Assembly: GCA_963732925.1 (NCBI GenBank) | Contig: CAVTBJ010000010.1 | Coordinates: 104,836-168,835, forward strand | Source of the DNA: DASZRZ01 sp963732925 | Lineage (GTDB): Bacteria > Acidobacteriota > Terriglobia > Terriglobales > Acidobacteriaceae | Direction: 5' to 3' | Length of the DNA stretch: 64,000 bases | The notes under the pieces: model-generated | Seen by the model: the letters and a program-made list of their open reading frames with translations, nothing else | Database searches by the model: none | What the model was told of the DNA's origin: nothing | Made by a program: the position numbers and the translations under genes | Shown: positions 47,645 through 58,700 of the stretch, in pieces | Layout of the letters: every line of letters starts with the position of its first letter | Numbering within the stretch: position 1 is the first letter of the stretch

Positions 47645-50077
47645 ATGTTCGATTCTTTCTTGCCTAGAAAGGTTTCGAATCCGTTCGTGTTGGTTCGCTG
47701 CCGTTCCTGTTTCGGCTATTTTTTGCTGCTTGCCGTTGCCTTCTCCGCCGTTATGGCGGGGGCACAGTCCCAGCCATACCGAAGTAGTGCTCTCCCTTAC
47801 CAACTTAAAGATTCGGCGGTGGAGTTTAGCGGGAGCGCGCCCGCACCGGCGCAGGCCCTGTCGTTGTGGTACCGCCGTCCGGCGCAAGAGTGGCTGCAAG
47901 CCCTGCCGGTGGGGAACGGGCGGCTGGGCGCGATGGTATTTGGAGGCATCAACCGGGAGATTCTGCAACTGAACGAAGACACGCTCTGGGCTGGGGGACC
48001 CTACAGCAACGCCAACCCGGAGGCGCTGGCGGCGCTCCCGGAGGCTCGGCGCCTGGTGTTCGCGGGGAAATACAAGGAAGCGGAAGAGCTTATCAACGCC
48101 CGCATGATGGCGCACCCCCTGCGGGAGATGCCGCTGGAGCCGCTGGGCAATCTGATTGTCGACTTCCCCACGGTTGCGTCCGTGGCCAATTACCGGCGTG
48201 ACCTGGACCTGGACAGCGCCATCGCCACGGTGAGCTACGAGGCCGGCGGGGTGACTTACCGGCGCGAAGTATTCGTGAGCCCGGTGGACCAGGTGATCGT
48301 CCTTCATCTCACGGCGAACAAGAGCGGCCATATCAGCTTTTCCGCCCGCGTGCAGACTCCCCAGGACGCTTCAATCGGCACGGAGGATCCAGCAACCCTT
48401 CTGCTGACCGGCCACAATGGGTCCTACCAGGGGATTGAGGGGGCGCTCAAATTCCAGGCCCGGGTAAGCGTTCTGGCAGAGGGCGGGGAGACGAACGCGA
48501 CGGCGGATTCCATCCGCGTCTCGGGCGCCGACTCGGCCACGATTCTGGTGGCCGCCGCCACCAGCTACCGCGACTATCACGACGTGAGCGGGAATCCTGA
48601 GGCGCTGACCAGCAGGACCATCGCGGAAGCGCGGATGCTGCCCTACGAGCGTCTGCGCAGCAATCACGTAGCGGAGCACCGGCGGCTGTTCCGCCGCGTC
48701 CAGCTCGATCTTGGGCATACGGCCGCGATGCAGCTTCCTACCGACCAGCGCATCGCTAATTTCGCTTCAGCCGACGATCCCCAACTGGCGGCGCTTTATT
48801 TCCAGTACGGCCGCTATCTGCTCATCTCCAGTTCGCGCCCGGGCAGCCAGCCAGCCACGCTGCAAGGCATCTGGAACGATATGATGAAGCCGCCGTGGGA
48901 GAGCAAGTACACCATCAACATCAATACCGAGATGAACTACTGGCCGGCCGAGGAGACCAATTTGGCGGAACTGGTGGAGCCGCTGGTCAACATGGTGATG
49001 GATCTGACGGTCACGGGCGCGCGGACGGCGAAGGTGCAGTACGGCGCGCGCGGCTGGGTGGCCCACCACAATACCGACCTGTGGCGCGCCACGGCTCCGG
49101 TCGACAAGGCGACGTCGGGAATGTGGCCCACCGGCGGAGCATGGTTGTGCCGCGCGCTGTGGCGGCACTATGAATACTCCGGCGACCCAGCTTACCTGGC
49201 GAAGATTTATCCGGCGCTGAAGGGCGCGGCGGAATTTTTTCTCGACACCCTGGTCGAGGAACCTACGCATCACTGGCTGGTCACGAACCCGTCTCTGTCT
49301 CCCGAGAACAAGCACCCTTACGGCACCAGCATCGTGGACGGTCCCACGCTCGATGAGCAGATTCTTCGCGACCTGTTCACGCATACCATTCGCGCGGCAG
49401 AAATTCTGGGAGTGGATTCGGGCCTTCAGGAACAGATGCGCACGGCCCGCGGGCGGCTGGCGCCCAACCAGATCGGCAGCGCCGGGCAGTTGCAGGAGTG
49501 GCTGCAGGACTGGGATTTGAAGGCCCCGGAAATTCATCACCGGCACGTTTCGCACCTCTATGCTCTCTACCCGAGCTGGCAGATCAGCCTGCGCGATACT
49601 CCGAAGCTGGCGGCGGCGGCGCGCAAGTCGCTGGAGATGCGCGGCGATGAGGCCACAGGCTGGGGGCTGGCGTGGCGGATGAATCTTTGGGCGCGACTGC
49701 ACGACGGCGAGCATGCTTACAAACTGCTTACGCTGCTGATTCGTCCGGACAGGACCTATCCCAACATGTTCGACGCGAACCCCCCATTCCAGATCGACGG
49801 CAATTTTGGGGGAACGGCCGGCATTACGGAAATGCTCATGCAGAGCCGCGACGGCGAGATTGATTTTCTCCCCGCCCTGCCCAGCGCCTGGCCCAGTGGC
49901 AGCGTGACCGGGCTGCGGGCGGTGGGAGGATTTCAAGTTGACGTGCAATGGAGAAGCGGGAAACTGATTCGGGCTACGGTGCGCTCCTCCCTGGGCAAGG
50001 CGGTCATATTGCGGTATGGAGATGCCGCGCGCAAGATTCAACCCAAGGCGGGAGCAAGCTATCGCTGGACACCGTGA
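47645..50077 (+). CDS. GH95 alpha-L-fucosidase/galactosidase, exported
   Basis: 810 residues with a signal peptide (FGYFLLLAVAFSAVMAGAQ). GH95 motifs: WLQALPVGNGRLGAMVFGG, LNEDTLWAGGP, NINTEMNYWPAEETNLAEL (the conserved Asn pair), NPSLSPEN (candidate acid Glu), HRHVSHLYALYP and FQIDGNFGGTAGITEML (conserved Asp). The family releases alpha-1,2-linked L-fucose, or L-galactose in plant xyloglucan, by inversion. It complements the GH29 enzyme, which usually has a different linkage preference. It begins a second operon with GH28 and GH3. The 273 bases before it hold no gene. Confidence 0.93.
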   Translation: MFDSFLPRKVSNPFVLVRCRSCFGYFLLLAVAFSAVMAGAQSQPYRSSALPYQLKDSAVEFSGSAPAPAQALSLWYRRPAQEWLQALPVGNGRLGAMVFGGINREILQLNEDTLWAGGPYSNANPEALAALPEARRLVFAGKYKEAEELINARMMAHPLREMPLEPLGNLIVDFPTVASVANYRRDLDLDSAIATVSYEAGGVTYRREVFVSPVDQVIVLHLTANKSGHISFSARVQTPQDASIGTEDPATLLLTGHNGSYQGIEGALKFQARVSVLAEGGETNATADSIRVSGADSATILVAAATSYRDYHDVSGNPEALTSRTIAEARMLPYERLRSNHVAEHRRLFRRVQLDLGHTAAMQLPTDQRIANFASADDPQLAALYFQYGRYLLISSSRPGSQPATLQGIWNDMMKPPWESKYTININTEMNYWPAEETNLAELVEPLVNMVMDLTVTGARTAKVQYGARGWVAHHNTDLWRATAPVDKATSGMWPTGGAWLCRALWRHYEYSGDPAYLAKIYPALKGAAEFFLDTLVEEPTHHWLVTNPSLSPENKHPYGTSIVDGPTLDEQILRDLFTHTIRAAEILGVDSGLQEQMRTARGRLAPNQIGSAGQLQEWLQDWDLKAPEIHHRHVSHLYALYPSWQISLRDTPKLAAAARKSLEMRGDEATGWGLAWRMNLWARLHDGEHAYKLLTLLIRPDRTYPNMFDANPPFQIDGNFGGTAGITEMLMQSRDGEIDFLPALPSAWPSGSVTGLRAVGGFQVDVQWRSGKLIRATVRSSLGKAVILRYGDAARKIQPKAGASYRWTP

Positions 50078-50121
50078 GTCCTGCATGGTCCAATACGCAA
50101 ACTTTCAAAAAGCGAGGAAAA

Positions 50122-51723
50122 ATGAGCACAATTCGAAGAGACTTCCTGAAGCGCGCGGGCCTGAGCGTGGGCGTCGCGGCGGCAGTGGCACCCCTGGCCA
50201 GCGCACAATCCGTCAGCCGAGCGGCCGGCAGCCAGACGTTTAGCGTACGCAGCTTCGGCGCTACCGGCGACGGCAAGACAATTGACACTGCTGCGATCAA
50301 CCGGGCGATAGACGCCGCCGCAGCCGCCGGTGGCGGCACGGTGCACTTTCCTGCCGGAACCTACGAGTCCTACTCCATCCACCTGAAAAGTAACGTGGTG
50401 TTGTATCTCGAGATGGGGGCGACGATCCGCGCCGCCAGCACGCCCATGGAAGGCATGAGTTCCGGCGGTTATGACGCGGCCGAGGAAAGCAACGGCGACA
50501 ACCATTTCCAGGATTATGGCCACAGCCATTGGCATAACAGCCTGATCTGGGGCGAGGACCTGCACAATTTCGGGATCATCGGCCCGGGGCTGATTCACGG
50601 CGCAGGGTTGAGCCGCGGCGGGGGCACCGATACACCGCGGGCCGAAGCGCCTCACGTGGGCAACAAGGCGATCGCGCTCAAAAACTGCCACAATGTTCTG
50701 CTGAAGGACTTTTCGATTCTCAAGGGCGGCCACTTTGCCGTGCTTGCCACCGGGGTGGACAATTTCAACGTAGACGGCCTTACTATCGACACCAATCGCG
50801 ACGGAATTGACTTCGACTGCTGCCGCAACGTGCACATGGCGAACTGCTTCGTGAATTCGCCGTGGGATGACGGCATCTGCCCCAAAAGCTCCTACGCCCT
50901 GGGCTACGCCCGGGCGACGGAGAACATGACCATCACCAACTGTTATGTTTCCGGATCCTACGAGCTGGGCGCTTTTCTGGACGGCACCTTCAAGAAGTTC
51001 GCTCCCGACGTGCGCGTTCCCCGCACCGGACGCATCAAGTTCGGGACCGAGTCCAACGGCGGCTTCAAGAATATTACGGTCAGTAACTGCGTTTTTGACG
51101 GCTGCAACGGCATCGCGCTGGAGAGCGTGGACGGCGCTCTGCTGCAGGATGTCTCTTTCAACAACATCACTATGCGCGACATCACGGGCGCGCCGATTTT
51201 CCTGCGCCTTGGTTCCCGCATGCGGGGGCCGAAAGGGGTTCCGGTGGGCCAGGTGCAACGCGTCATCCTGAGTAACATTGTGAGCTATAACGCGGTGGGC
51301 AAGCTGTCGTCCATCATCAGCGGCATCCCCGATCACGACATCGAGGACATCAAGATCCACGATATCTATCTGCACCACCGCGGCGGCGGAACCAAGGAGA
51401 TGGCCGCGATCCAGGTACCGGAAGACCCGGACAAATATCCCGATCCGCACATGTTCGGCCCTGAACTGCCGGCCAGCGGATTCTTTGTGCGGCACGCCAA
51501 AAACCTGGAATTCAGCAACGTGGAAATTGCCTACGACGCTCCCGACGAGCGGCCGGCTTTCATCGTGAACAACGTGCAGGGCGCGGATTTCTTCCGCATC
51601 AAGGTGCCGACGGCCGCCAGTGGCAGAACCTTCTCGCTCAACAACGTTGGGGACTTCCGCACACTAGCCTGCCGCGGCGTGCAGGATCAGCAGGCGGATC
51701 ACGTCGGAAACAAAACGATGTAA
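50122..51723 (+). CDS. GH28 polygalacturonase family protein, Tat-exported
   Basis: 533 residues from the ATG at 50122 (MSTIRRDFLKRAGLSVG, a Tat signal), with GAGGA upstream. The pectin-lyase-like start SVRSFGATGDGKTIDTAAINRAID leads to the beta-helix. GH28 signatures are DTNRDGIDFDCCRNV, SPWDDGICPKSS (catalytic Asp pair) and GRIKFGTES (RIK). It hydrolyses homogalacturonan or RG-linked galacturonate. It lies 44 bases after the GH95 gene in the same direction. The RGP/rhamnogalacturonase or exo-type activity cannot be told apart. Confidence 0.9.
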   Translation: MSTIRRDFLKRAGLSVGVAAAVAPLASAQSVSRAAGSQTFSVRSFGATGDGKTIDTAAINRAIDAAAAAGGGTVHFPAGTYESYSIHLKSNVVLYLEMGATIRAASTPMEGMSSGGYDAAEESNGDNHFQDYGHSHWHNSLIWGEDLHNFGIIGPGLIHGAGLSRGGGTDTPRAEAPHVGNKAIALKNCHNVLLKDFSILKGGHFAVLATGVDNFNVDGLTIDTNRDGIDFDCCRNVHMANCFVNSPWDDGICPKSSYALGYARATENMTITNCYVSGSYELGAFLDGTFKKFAPDVRVPRTGRIKFGTESNGGFKNITVSNCVFDGCNGIALESVDGALLQDVSFNNITMRDITGAPIFLRLGSRMRGPKGVPVGQVQRVILSNIVSYNAVGKLSSIISGIPDHDIEDIKIHDIYLHHRGGGTKEMAAIQVPEDPDKYPDPHMFGPELPASGFFVRHAKNLEFSNVEIAYDAPDERPAFIVNNVQGADFFRIKVPTAASGRTFSLNNVGDFRTLACRGVQDQQADHVGNKTM

Positions 51724-51969
51724 GCACGCGGCATGATGCCGCCAGCCCCGCTGCGCGGGTCCGCTCGACGGATGGCGCAGCGGTGGCTCCGCGCGGTATT
51801 GGATTGCGGCGAACGAGCGGTTGGGGAAACTCGGCAACTCATCCGCAGCCGGGATCACGATGGGAACGGCCGGACCGAAAGTTGCCAGGTTCCGTGCCGA
51901 GTCTTCGCATTTCCCGGGCGAGTCTGCAGCGCGCCCGAAATGCGGCCTTCCGCCAAACAGGTGCTTCCA

Positions 51970-54087
51970 ATGAACCGTATCCTCAAAGCGTTGGGAAGTC
52001 TGCTGTCTTTGCTGGCGTCTTTGCTCGTGCCTCTGCTCGTTACGGGGGCCGTGCTCGCGCAGCCGGCTCCCGCCAATGTGTCCCCCGACCGGCCGTGGAT
52101 GAATGCGACTCTGGCTCCGCGAAAGCGCGCGGAACTTCTGGTTCGCGCCATGACCCTCGATGAAAAGATCAGCCAAATTCACATGCGCGATGTGCACGAT
52201 TTCCCGCGTGAAGTTGTGGGCATCCCGCGGCTCGGCATTCCCGCACTCAAAATCTCCAATGGGCCGGCGGGCGCAGGACCAGGCGACAGCCGCAAGCCGC
52301 AGCCGGCTACTGCCCTTCCCGCCGCCCTGGGCGTGGCCGCATCATGGGACCCTGCGCTGGCCGAGACCTTTGGCCGAATCGCTGCGGAGGAGGTCGCCAG
52401 CCGGGGCGAACATCTGCTGGAGGGCCCCGGCCTGAATATCACACGGGTTCCGAGGAACGGGCGCAACTTCGAGTATTTTGGCGAGGACCCCTACCTGGCC
52501 GGGCGCATGGGAGTTGCCGAAGTGCGGGGCATCCAGAGCGCCGGCATCATTGCCGAACCCAAACACTACGACGCGAACAGCCAGGAACAGGACCGCAAGA
52601 CCATCAACGAGGTCATCGATGAGCGCACCCTGCGCGAAATTTATCTGCCCGCCTTCGAGGCGACCGTGAAGGATGCCAGCCCGGGCGCCATCATGTGCGC
52701 GTACCCGAGCGTGAACGGGCAGTTCGACTGCGAGAACGTTCATCTGCTGAAAGACATTCTGCGCGGCGAGTGGGGCTTCCAAGGCTTCGTGCAGTCGGAC
52801 TACACCGCTACGCGCAACGCCGTGGCAAGCGCAACCGCCGGCCTTGATCTTTCCATGAAGCCCGACCATTACGGCGCCGAGGTAAAGACGGCGATCGAAA
52901 ACGGGCAGCTCTCCGAGTCTGATGTGGACAACATGCTGCTGCGGCGGTTTGCCGTGATGTTCCGGGTGGGCTGGTTCGATCATCCCTCCGTTCCCGGCCC
53001 GATTCCGGCCCGCAGGAACGGCGCAATCGCGCGCCAGATCGCCGAAGACAGCGCGGTGCTGCTTAAGAATTCGAACCATCTGCTTCCGTTGAGCGCAGCG
53101 CGGCTGCATTCCATCGCCCTGATCGGACCTTACGCCGGCGCCGCGCACACCGGCGGTGGAGGCAGCTCGCAGGTCGCTCCGCTCTACACTGTGGCTCCCC
53201 TGGAGGGACTGCAGAAGGTGACGGGCTCGCGGGTTCGCATCACCTACAACGACGGAAGCGACCCGCAGGCCGCGGCAACCGCGGCGAAATCCGCCGACGT
53301 GGCGCTGGTAATGGTTGGAAACAAGGACCGCGAAGGCGCCGACCGCCCCAACCTCTCTCTCCCCGACCGGCAGGATGAGCTGGTGTCCGCGGTAGCGGCG
53401 GCGAATCCGCGCACCATTGTTGTCCTGAAGACCGGCGGACCGGTCCTGATGCCATGGCTGGAACAGGTGCCCGCCGTGCTGGAGGCGTGGTATCCCGGCG
53501 AGGAAGACGGCAACGTGGTCGCCGATTTACTGTTCGGAAACGCCAACCCTTCCGGCAAGCTGCCCATGACGTTTCCCAAGGCCGAAGGGGAAACGCCGGC
53601 TCACACGCCGGAGCGGTATCCGGGCGTGAATGGGACGGCTGTGTACTCGGAGAAGCTGCAGGTTGGTTATCGCTGGTACGATGCGCAGAACGTGGCGCCG
53701 CTTTTTCCCTTCGGCTTCGGCCTTTCCTACACTACCTTCAAATTCGACCACCTCAAGGTATCCCCGCCGAAAGCCGGCAAGGTCACGGTTACGTTTGACG
53801 TCAGCAACCGGGGGACGCGGGACGGGGCGGAGGTCGCTCAAGTCTATCTGGCCTTCCCGGCCGCCGCGGGAGAACCTCCGAAGCGCTTGAGCGCATTCGT
53901 CAAGGTCAACTTACATCGGCGGGAGACGCGGCACGTCGCCCTTACGCTCGACTCGCGTTCCTTCGCAACGTGGAACACGGACGCAAAAGACTGGAGAGTG
54001 GCGCCCGGCAGCTATGAAGTCCTGGCAGGAGATTCCTCGCGCGACCTGCCGCTACGCGCGACCGTTACCATCCCGTCCGCCAACTAA
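51970..54087 (+). CDS. Glycoside hydrolase family 3, second paralogue, exported
   Basis: 705 residues from the ATG at 51970 (signal peptide SLLSLLASLLVPLLVTGAVLA); the longer frame upstream has no signal. GH3 features: RAMTLDEKISQIHMRD, AEPKHYDANSQEQDR, VQSDYTATR (nucleophile Asp), VLLKNSNHLLPL, and the Fn3-like end. It is closely similar to the GH3 at 14132 in order and motifs, but differs in the loop after the nucleophile (ATRNAVASATAGLDLSMK). No strong ribosome binding site. It follows GH28 by 246 bases, a gap that shows no gene. Beta-glucosidase or xylosidase. Confidence 0.92.
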   Translation: MNRILKALGSLLSLLASLLVPLLVTGAVLAQPAPANVSPDRPWMNATLAPRKRAELLVRAMTLDEKISQIHMRDVHDFPREVVGIPRLGIPALKISNGPAGAGPGDSRKPQPATALPAALGVAASWDPALAETFGRIAAEEVASRGEHLLEGPGLNITRVPRNGRNFEYFGEDPYLAGRMGVAEVRGIQSAGIIAEPKHYDANSQEQDRKTINEVIDERTLREIYLPAFEATVKDASPGAIMCAYPSVNGQFDCENVHLLKDILRGEWGFQGFVQSDYTATRNAVASATAGLDLSMKPDHYGAEVKTAIENGQLSESDVDNMLLRRFAVMFRVGWFDHPSVPGPIPARRNGAIARQIAEDSAVLLKNSNHLLPLSAARLHSIALIGPYAGAAHTGGGGSSQVAPLYTVAPLEGLQKVTGSRVRITYNDGSDPQAAATAAKSADVALVMVGNKDREGADRPNLSLPDRQDELVSAVAAANPRTIVVLKTGGPVLMPWLEQVPAVLEAWYPGEEDGNVVADLLFGNANPSGKLPMTFPKAEGETPAHTPERYPGVNGTAVYSEKLQVGYRWYDAQNVAPLFPFGFGLSYTTFKFDHLKVSPPKAGKVTVTFDVSNRGTRDGAEVAQVYLAFPAAAGEPPKRLSAFVKVNLHRRETRHVALTLDSRSFATWNTDAKDWRVAPGSYEVLAGDSSRDLPLRATVTIPSAN

Positions 54088-54155
54088 CCTAAGCAGTCGT
54101 CTGCAGATGGCAAAGCCACCGACGCTGCCGTGGGCTTGCGCTCAGGGCATTGCTG

Positions 54156-55589
54156 TCAGGCTCTGGTGCCGGCCTCCGAGGCGACCGGGAGTTCCAGTTC
54201 CAGAAAGTTGGCGGCGTTGCTGAAGCAGATATTTTCAACCATCCCGCCGATTAGCTTTTCGTCGTCGGGCAGGAGGCCGGCTTCAACATCGGAACCCACC
54301 AGGTTGCAAAGCACGCGGCGGAAGTATTCATGCCGCGGGAACGACATCCAGGAGCGCGAATCGGTTACCATGCCGACGAAGCGCGACAACAGTCCCACAT
54401 TGGAAAGCGCGTTCAACTGCCACTCGATGCCTTCCTTCTGATCCAAAAACCACCAGCCGCTGCCAAACTGGATTTTTCCGGCAACACTTCCGTCCTGGAA
54501 ATTCCCCACCATGGTGGCGAACAAGAAATTGTCGGCGGGATTCAGGTTGTACAGGATCATCTTGGGCAACGAGCCTTCTCGATCGAGGGCGTCGAGATAT
54601 GCGGCCAGGGACTGCGCCTGGGGAAAATCGCCAACCGAGTCGCAGCCGGTGTCCCGGCCAATGTTGCGGTAGGCACGTGTGTTCACATTGCGCAGCGCGC
54701 CCAGGTGAAGCTGCTTGGTCCACTTCTTCTGGGCGTCGAGAGCACCGAAAAACAACATGAGATTGCTGGCGAACTTTTCGGAGTCTTCGGCAGTCAGGCG
54801 CTGTCCCGAGCGCACGCGGGAAAAGATGGCACTCGCCTCCTGATCGCTGCAGAACGAGGCGGGACACTGGTTCAGACCATGGTCCGACAGGCGGCAACCA
54901 TGCTTATGGAAATCGTCGTGCCGCTGCTGGAGCGCAGCGAGCAAATCCTTCATGGTGAGGATGGAAACGTTCGACACTCCCTGAAGCTGGTCCACCCAGG
55001 CATTGAACGCGACCGGGTCTTGCGTCTCCATGGCACGGTCGGGGCGAAAGCAGGGATAGATGCGCGTCTCCAAATTTGACTGGGCGATGCGCTTGTGCTG
55101 CGCGAGGGAAACGGCGGGATCGTCCGTGGTACACAACACCCGCACCTGGAAGCGGCGAAGGATGCCGTGAACGGTAAGATCGTCGTGCTTCAGTTGTTCA
55201 TTGGCACGCTGCCAGATTGCGTCGGCCGTGTGCTCGTCGAGCAGCTCGTCAATACCGAAGTAGCGCTTCTGCTCGAGGTGTGTCCAGTGATAGAGGGGGT
55301 TGCGCAGGGTCTGCGGGACGGTGCGAGCCCAGGCGCGGAACTTCTCCTGGGGCTTGGCGTCCCCGGTGCAATAGCGCTCGTTGACGCCGTTGGCGCGCAT
55401 GGCACGCCACTTATAGTGGTCGCCTTCGAGAGCCAGCTCGTAGAGGTCGTTGAAGCGGCGATCGGAGACGATGTCAGCGGGAGGCATGTGCGAGTGGTAG
55501 TCGAGGATCGGCTTACCCTCCGCGTACTTCCGGTACAAGTGGCGGGCGGTTTCGCCCTGCAGAAGAAAATCTTGATCTATGAAAGACAT
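54156..55589 (-). CDS. uxaC: Glucuronate isomerase (uronate isomerase)
   Basis: 477 residues from the ATG at 55589 (MSFIDQDFLLQGETARHLY). The conserved UxaC features are ILDYHSHMPPADI (metal site), WKWRAMRANGV-like WRAMRANGVNER, VLCTTDDP and GMVTDSRSW, plus RRVLCNLVG near the end. It converts galacturonate to tagaturonate, or glucuronate to fructuronate. The longer frame to 55700 runs into the receptor terminator and is discarded. It is convergent with GH3 and stands without uxaB or uxuA. Length is normal. Confidence 0.94.
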   Translation of the reverse strand: MSFIDQDFLLQGETARHLYRKYAEGKPILDYHSHMPPADIVSDRRFNDLYELALEGDHYKWRAMRANGVNERYCTGDAKPQEKFRAWARTVPQTLRNPLYHWTHLEQKRYFGIDELLDEHTADAIWQRANEQLKHDDLTVHGILRRFQVRVLCTTDDPAVSLAQHKRIAQSNLETRIYPCFRPDRAMETQDPVAFNAWVDQLQGVSNVSILTMKDLLAALQQRHDDFHKHGCRLSDHGLNQCPASFCSDQEASAIFSRVRSGQRLTAEDSEKFASNLMLFFGALDAQKKWTKQLHLGALRNVNTRAYRNIGRDTGCDSVGDFPQAQSLAAYLDALDREGSLPKMILYNLNPADNFLFATMVGNFQDGSVAGKIQFGSGWWFLDQKEGIEWQLNALSNVGLLSRFVGMVTDSRSWMSFPRHEYFRRVLCNLVGSDVEAGLLPDDEKLIGGMVENICFSNAANFLELELPVASEAGTRA

Positions 55590-55657
55590 AAGAATGGCCC
55601 CCGCCAGGTGACGTGCCCAGAAATTGTAGTTGATTGGGGTTGAAGCGGGCAAGAAGT

Positions 55658-55695
55658 CAACAGGCCCGGCCGGGGTTACCCGAGCGGGCCTGTTG
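55658..55695. terminator. Perfect 11-bp hairpin downstream of the first receptor
   Basis: CAACAGGCCCG (55658-55668) pairs with CGGGCCTGTTG (55685-55695) over a 16-base loop. It follows the receptor stop at 55721 in the leftward direction and comes before the uxaC start. The T-run is weak (TTGACTTCTTG), so it may be an incomplete or bidirectional terminator. Confidence 0.55.
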
Positions 55696-55720
55696 AGCAA
55701 GGCAGCGTGTTGCGGCTGCG

Positions 55721-58700
55721 TTAGAAGTACAGCTTAAGCGCCAATTGCCCGATCCGAGGATCCAGCGAGGAAGTAATCGCGCCGAAGTTGCCCTTGCTGG
55801 TACCGGAGCTCAGCTTCGCGACGTTGCCGCCCGAGGTGGTGTCGTCGAAGTTGACGTTATTGAACACGTTGAAGTATTCAGCACGGAACTCGAAGCGAAC
55901 GCGCTCGGTGATCGGAAACGCCTTCTGCAGCTTCATGTCCCAATTGAAGTAGCTAGGGAAGCGGAACTGACCCTTCCCAGTGGTCCCGTAGGGGTTGGTG
56001 GCAATGTTCGTCACGGTACTGACGGCAGGAGCCGTAAACGAGCTGGGAATCAACAGGTCGTGGCAAGGTTTGGTTGCATTCAAACAAGCGCCGGCCCCGT
56101 AGGCTGGTCCGACCAGGTTCAGACGGTCGGCGTTCAAGCCGGTACCGGAATTGTCCTTCCCCGCAAGCACGGTAAAGGGCTTGCCAGTTTGCGCTTGCGC
56201 AACGCCGCCCCACTGCCAGCCGTTGAATATGGCCTTCAGGAAGCCATTAGCGTTGGGCATACTCGGCAAGTTGATGACGTAGGTTGCCACGAAACGGTGC
56301 CTGTGGTCGATGTCGGACGGACCTCTGTCAAACACGTGACGTAAAGGATCGTCCCATTGCAGCGGCGAAGCCACCGCAGGGGAATCATCCGTGGTTTTCG
56401 AGAACGTGTAATTTCCCGTGATCGTCATCATCTTGCCACGATGCTCCAATCCAACCTGCAGCGAATTGTAATTCGCATTGACGTCGAAGGTTGAGATTTG
56501 CATCTGGCCGAAGACGGAACAAGGGGACGAAGCTGCGACCCCGTTAAGAATACATCCAGGCCCGCTCACCAGAGCCTGGTTGAGACGAGTCAGCGTGCCA
56601 GGAGTATGGGTTCCACCCACCGGGTACGGGTTCTGCTGGAAGCTGCTTCCCAAGTGGCTGGTGTGAGCCCCGATGTATCCCGCGCGCACCAGGTAGCCGG
56701 AAGGCAACTGCCGCTCCAGAACCAGGTTCCAGTTGTAGATGGTCGGAGTCTGCCAGGTCTGGTGCGCTGGATCGAAGCCCAGGTACAGGTCGCCCGGGTT
56801 GAACCTCGCGCTTGAAGTCGGCGGAAGCGTAGCCGGGAAGGGATAGTTCGCAGCCGTGCTGGTGCAGTCCGAGGGCCAACTGAGTCGATGCCTGCGTGCA
56901 GATGGGATCGGTGAAGCTGCCGGCATTCAGGCCTGTCTCCAGGATGAACTGCGGGCTGAAGGGGGTTTCATCCACGAAGCGGTTGTTGGTGCTGGTCATG
57001 CGGGTATCGTAGAAGATGCCCGTGCCGCCGCGCACGCTGGTCTTGCCGTCGCCCAACACGTCCAGAGCAAAGCCCAGGCGGGGAGCGAAACAGCTTCCAG
57101 TTGTTGTTCAGAGCGTTCACCGGCGAATCCCGCGTCACCGGGGAAGAACAATCCCGCAGGCGCATTGGGGAACTGCGTGGAATGCACACCGTTGAGCATG
57201 TCCGCCAGGCGGAACTGCGTCCAGCGGCCGTTGGCTTCGTCGACGCAGGCAGACCGGGTTCCCAGCGCAGGCCGACGATTCGAGCGTCAAACGGCGGGTG
57301 GCGCGAATGTTGTCCTGAATGTACAGCCCGGCAAACTTGCCGCGGTCATCCTTGAACTCGCCTTCGCCCTGCCGGAAGGCAGGCAGCGAGTCGCCGCTTC
57401 CGTAGCCGCTCAGCTTGCCGGCCAGGAAATTGGCCATGCTGGAAAAGTTGAAATCGGGTGCCTGGAAGAAGCTGTTGCGCAAATCGATGCGGCTGACTTC
57501 GTAGATGCCGCCGATGTGCAGTTCGTGTCGTCCGGCTACCCAGCTGTAATCGTCGGCTATTGTGATGTTATTGCGTTTGAACTTTGCGGGGTTGTTATCC
57601 CCGAACGTGAATCCGTTTTGTACGCGGACGTGGGAAACACCAGGCACCGGATAGAAGGGCAGCATCACGCCCCAGGTGGTTACCTGAGGGGTGTTGGGGT
57701 CCGGCCCGCGGTCGGCGATTTCACGCGCATAGCTCAGGCGGAACGAATTGACTTTGGTGCCGCTGAACACGTGGGTTTCGTGAATCAACGAGTTCTGCTG
57801 CGTGATTTTGGATCCGTCGGCGTAGCTCAGGATGTTCGTGGGATCGAAAACCGCCTGCTTGGTGAAGCGGCTGTAGACAAAGCGCAGGGCCAACTGATCG
57901 TTCGGGCCGAGCACCTGGTCTCCCCGGCCGACTGCCTGCTGGGTGTTCTCATGGTCCGGGTTGACAAAGCTGGCGTGACCGCTGGCATCGCCCTCCGGAA
58001 TGAACTTCAGCAGAGCAATCGTAGCCGGATCCGTGGCTGCGGCGCGTTCCGCCGCGGTGGGAACGACGGGGCTCGCTGCGCTGCCCAAGTTGCGGAGCGT
58101 GGTTGCCTGGTATCCACCGAAGAAGAAGGTCTTGTCTTTAATGATCGGACCACCGAAGGTTCCGCCGAACTGGTTGCGCTTGAGCTGGTCTTTCCCATCG
58201 GGATTCGCCGCCGTCGGGACGGACTGCCAAGACTTGGCATTGAAGATCTTGTTGCGCACGAATTCAAACGCGTCCCCGTGGAACGCATTGGTTCCGGACT
58301 TGGTAACCACGTTGACGACCGCACCGGAATTCTGTCCGAACTCAGCGGTATAGTTGCTGGTTTGAATGCTGAATTCCTGCAGCGCGTCGGGGAACGGGAA
58401 AGGCTGATTTACGTTGGTGTACTCGTCGACGTAGTTGGCGCCGTCGAGCTGATAGCTGTTCTGATTCTCTCTCGACCCATTCACGGAAATCGTGACCGCG
58501 CCGGGGAAAGTTTTGGTGACGCCCTGATCGGAACCGCTGCCGGGCACGTTCACCGAGCCTGCGGTGGTGAGCGTCAACTGGGCCGCGTTGCGGCCGTTCA
58601 GTGGCAGCTCCTGGATCTGTGTCTGCTCGACTACGTTTCTCACGGTTGAAGTGGATGTATCCACCTGCAGTTGCTGTCCCGTGACTTCCACGGTTTCGGT

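Noticed and set aside
48767..51495. Long minus-strand open frames opposite GH95 and GH28
   Set aside because: Both are antisense to genes with clear catalytic motifs and lack ribosome binding sites.
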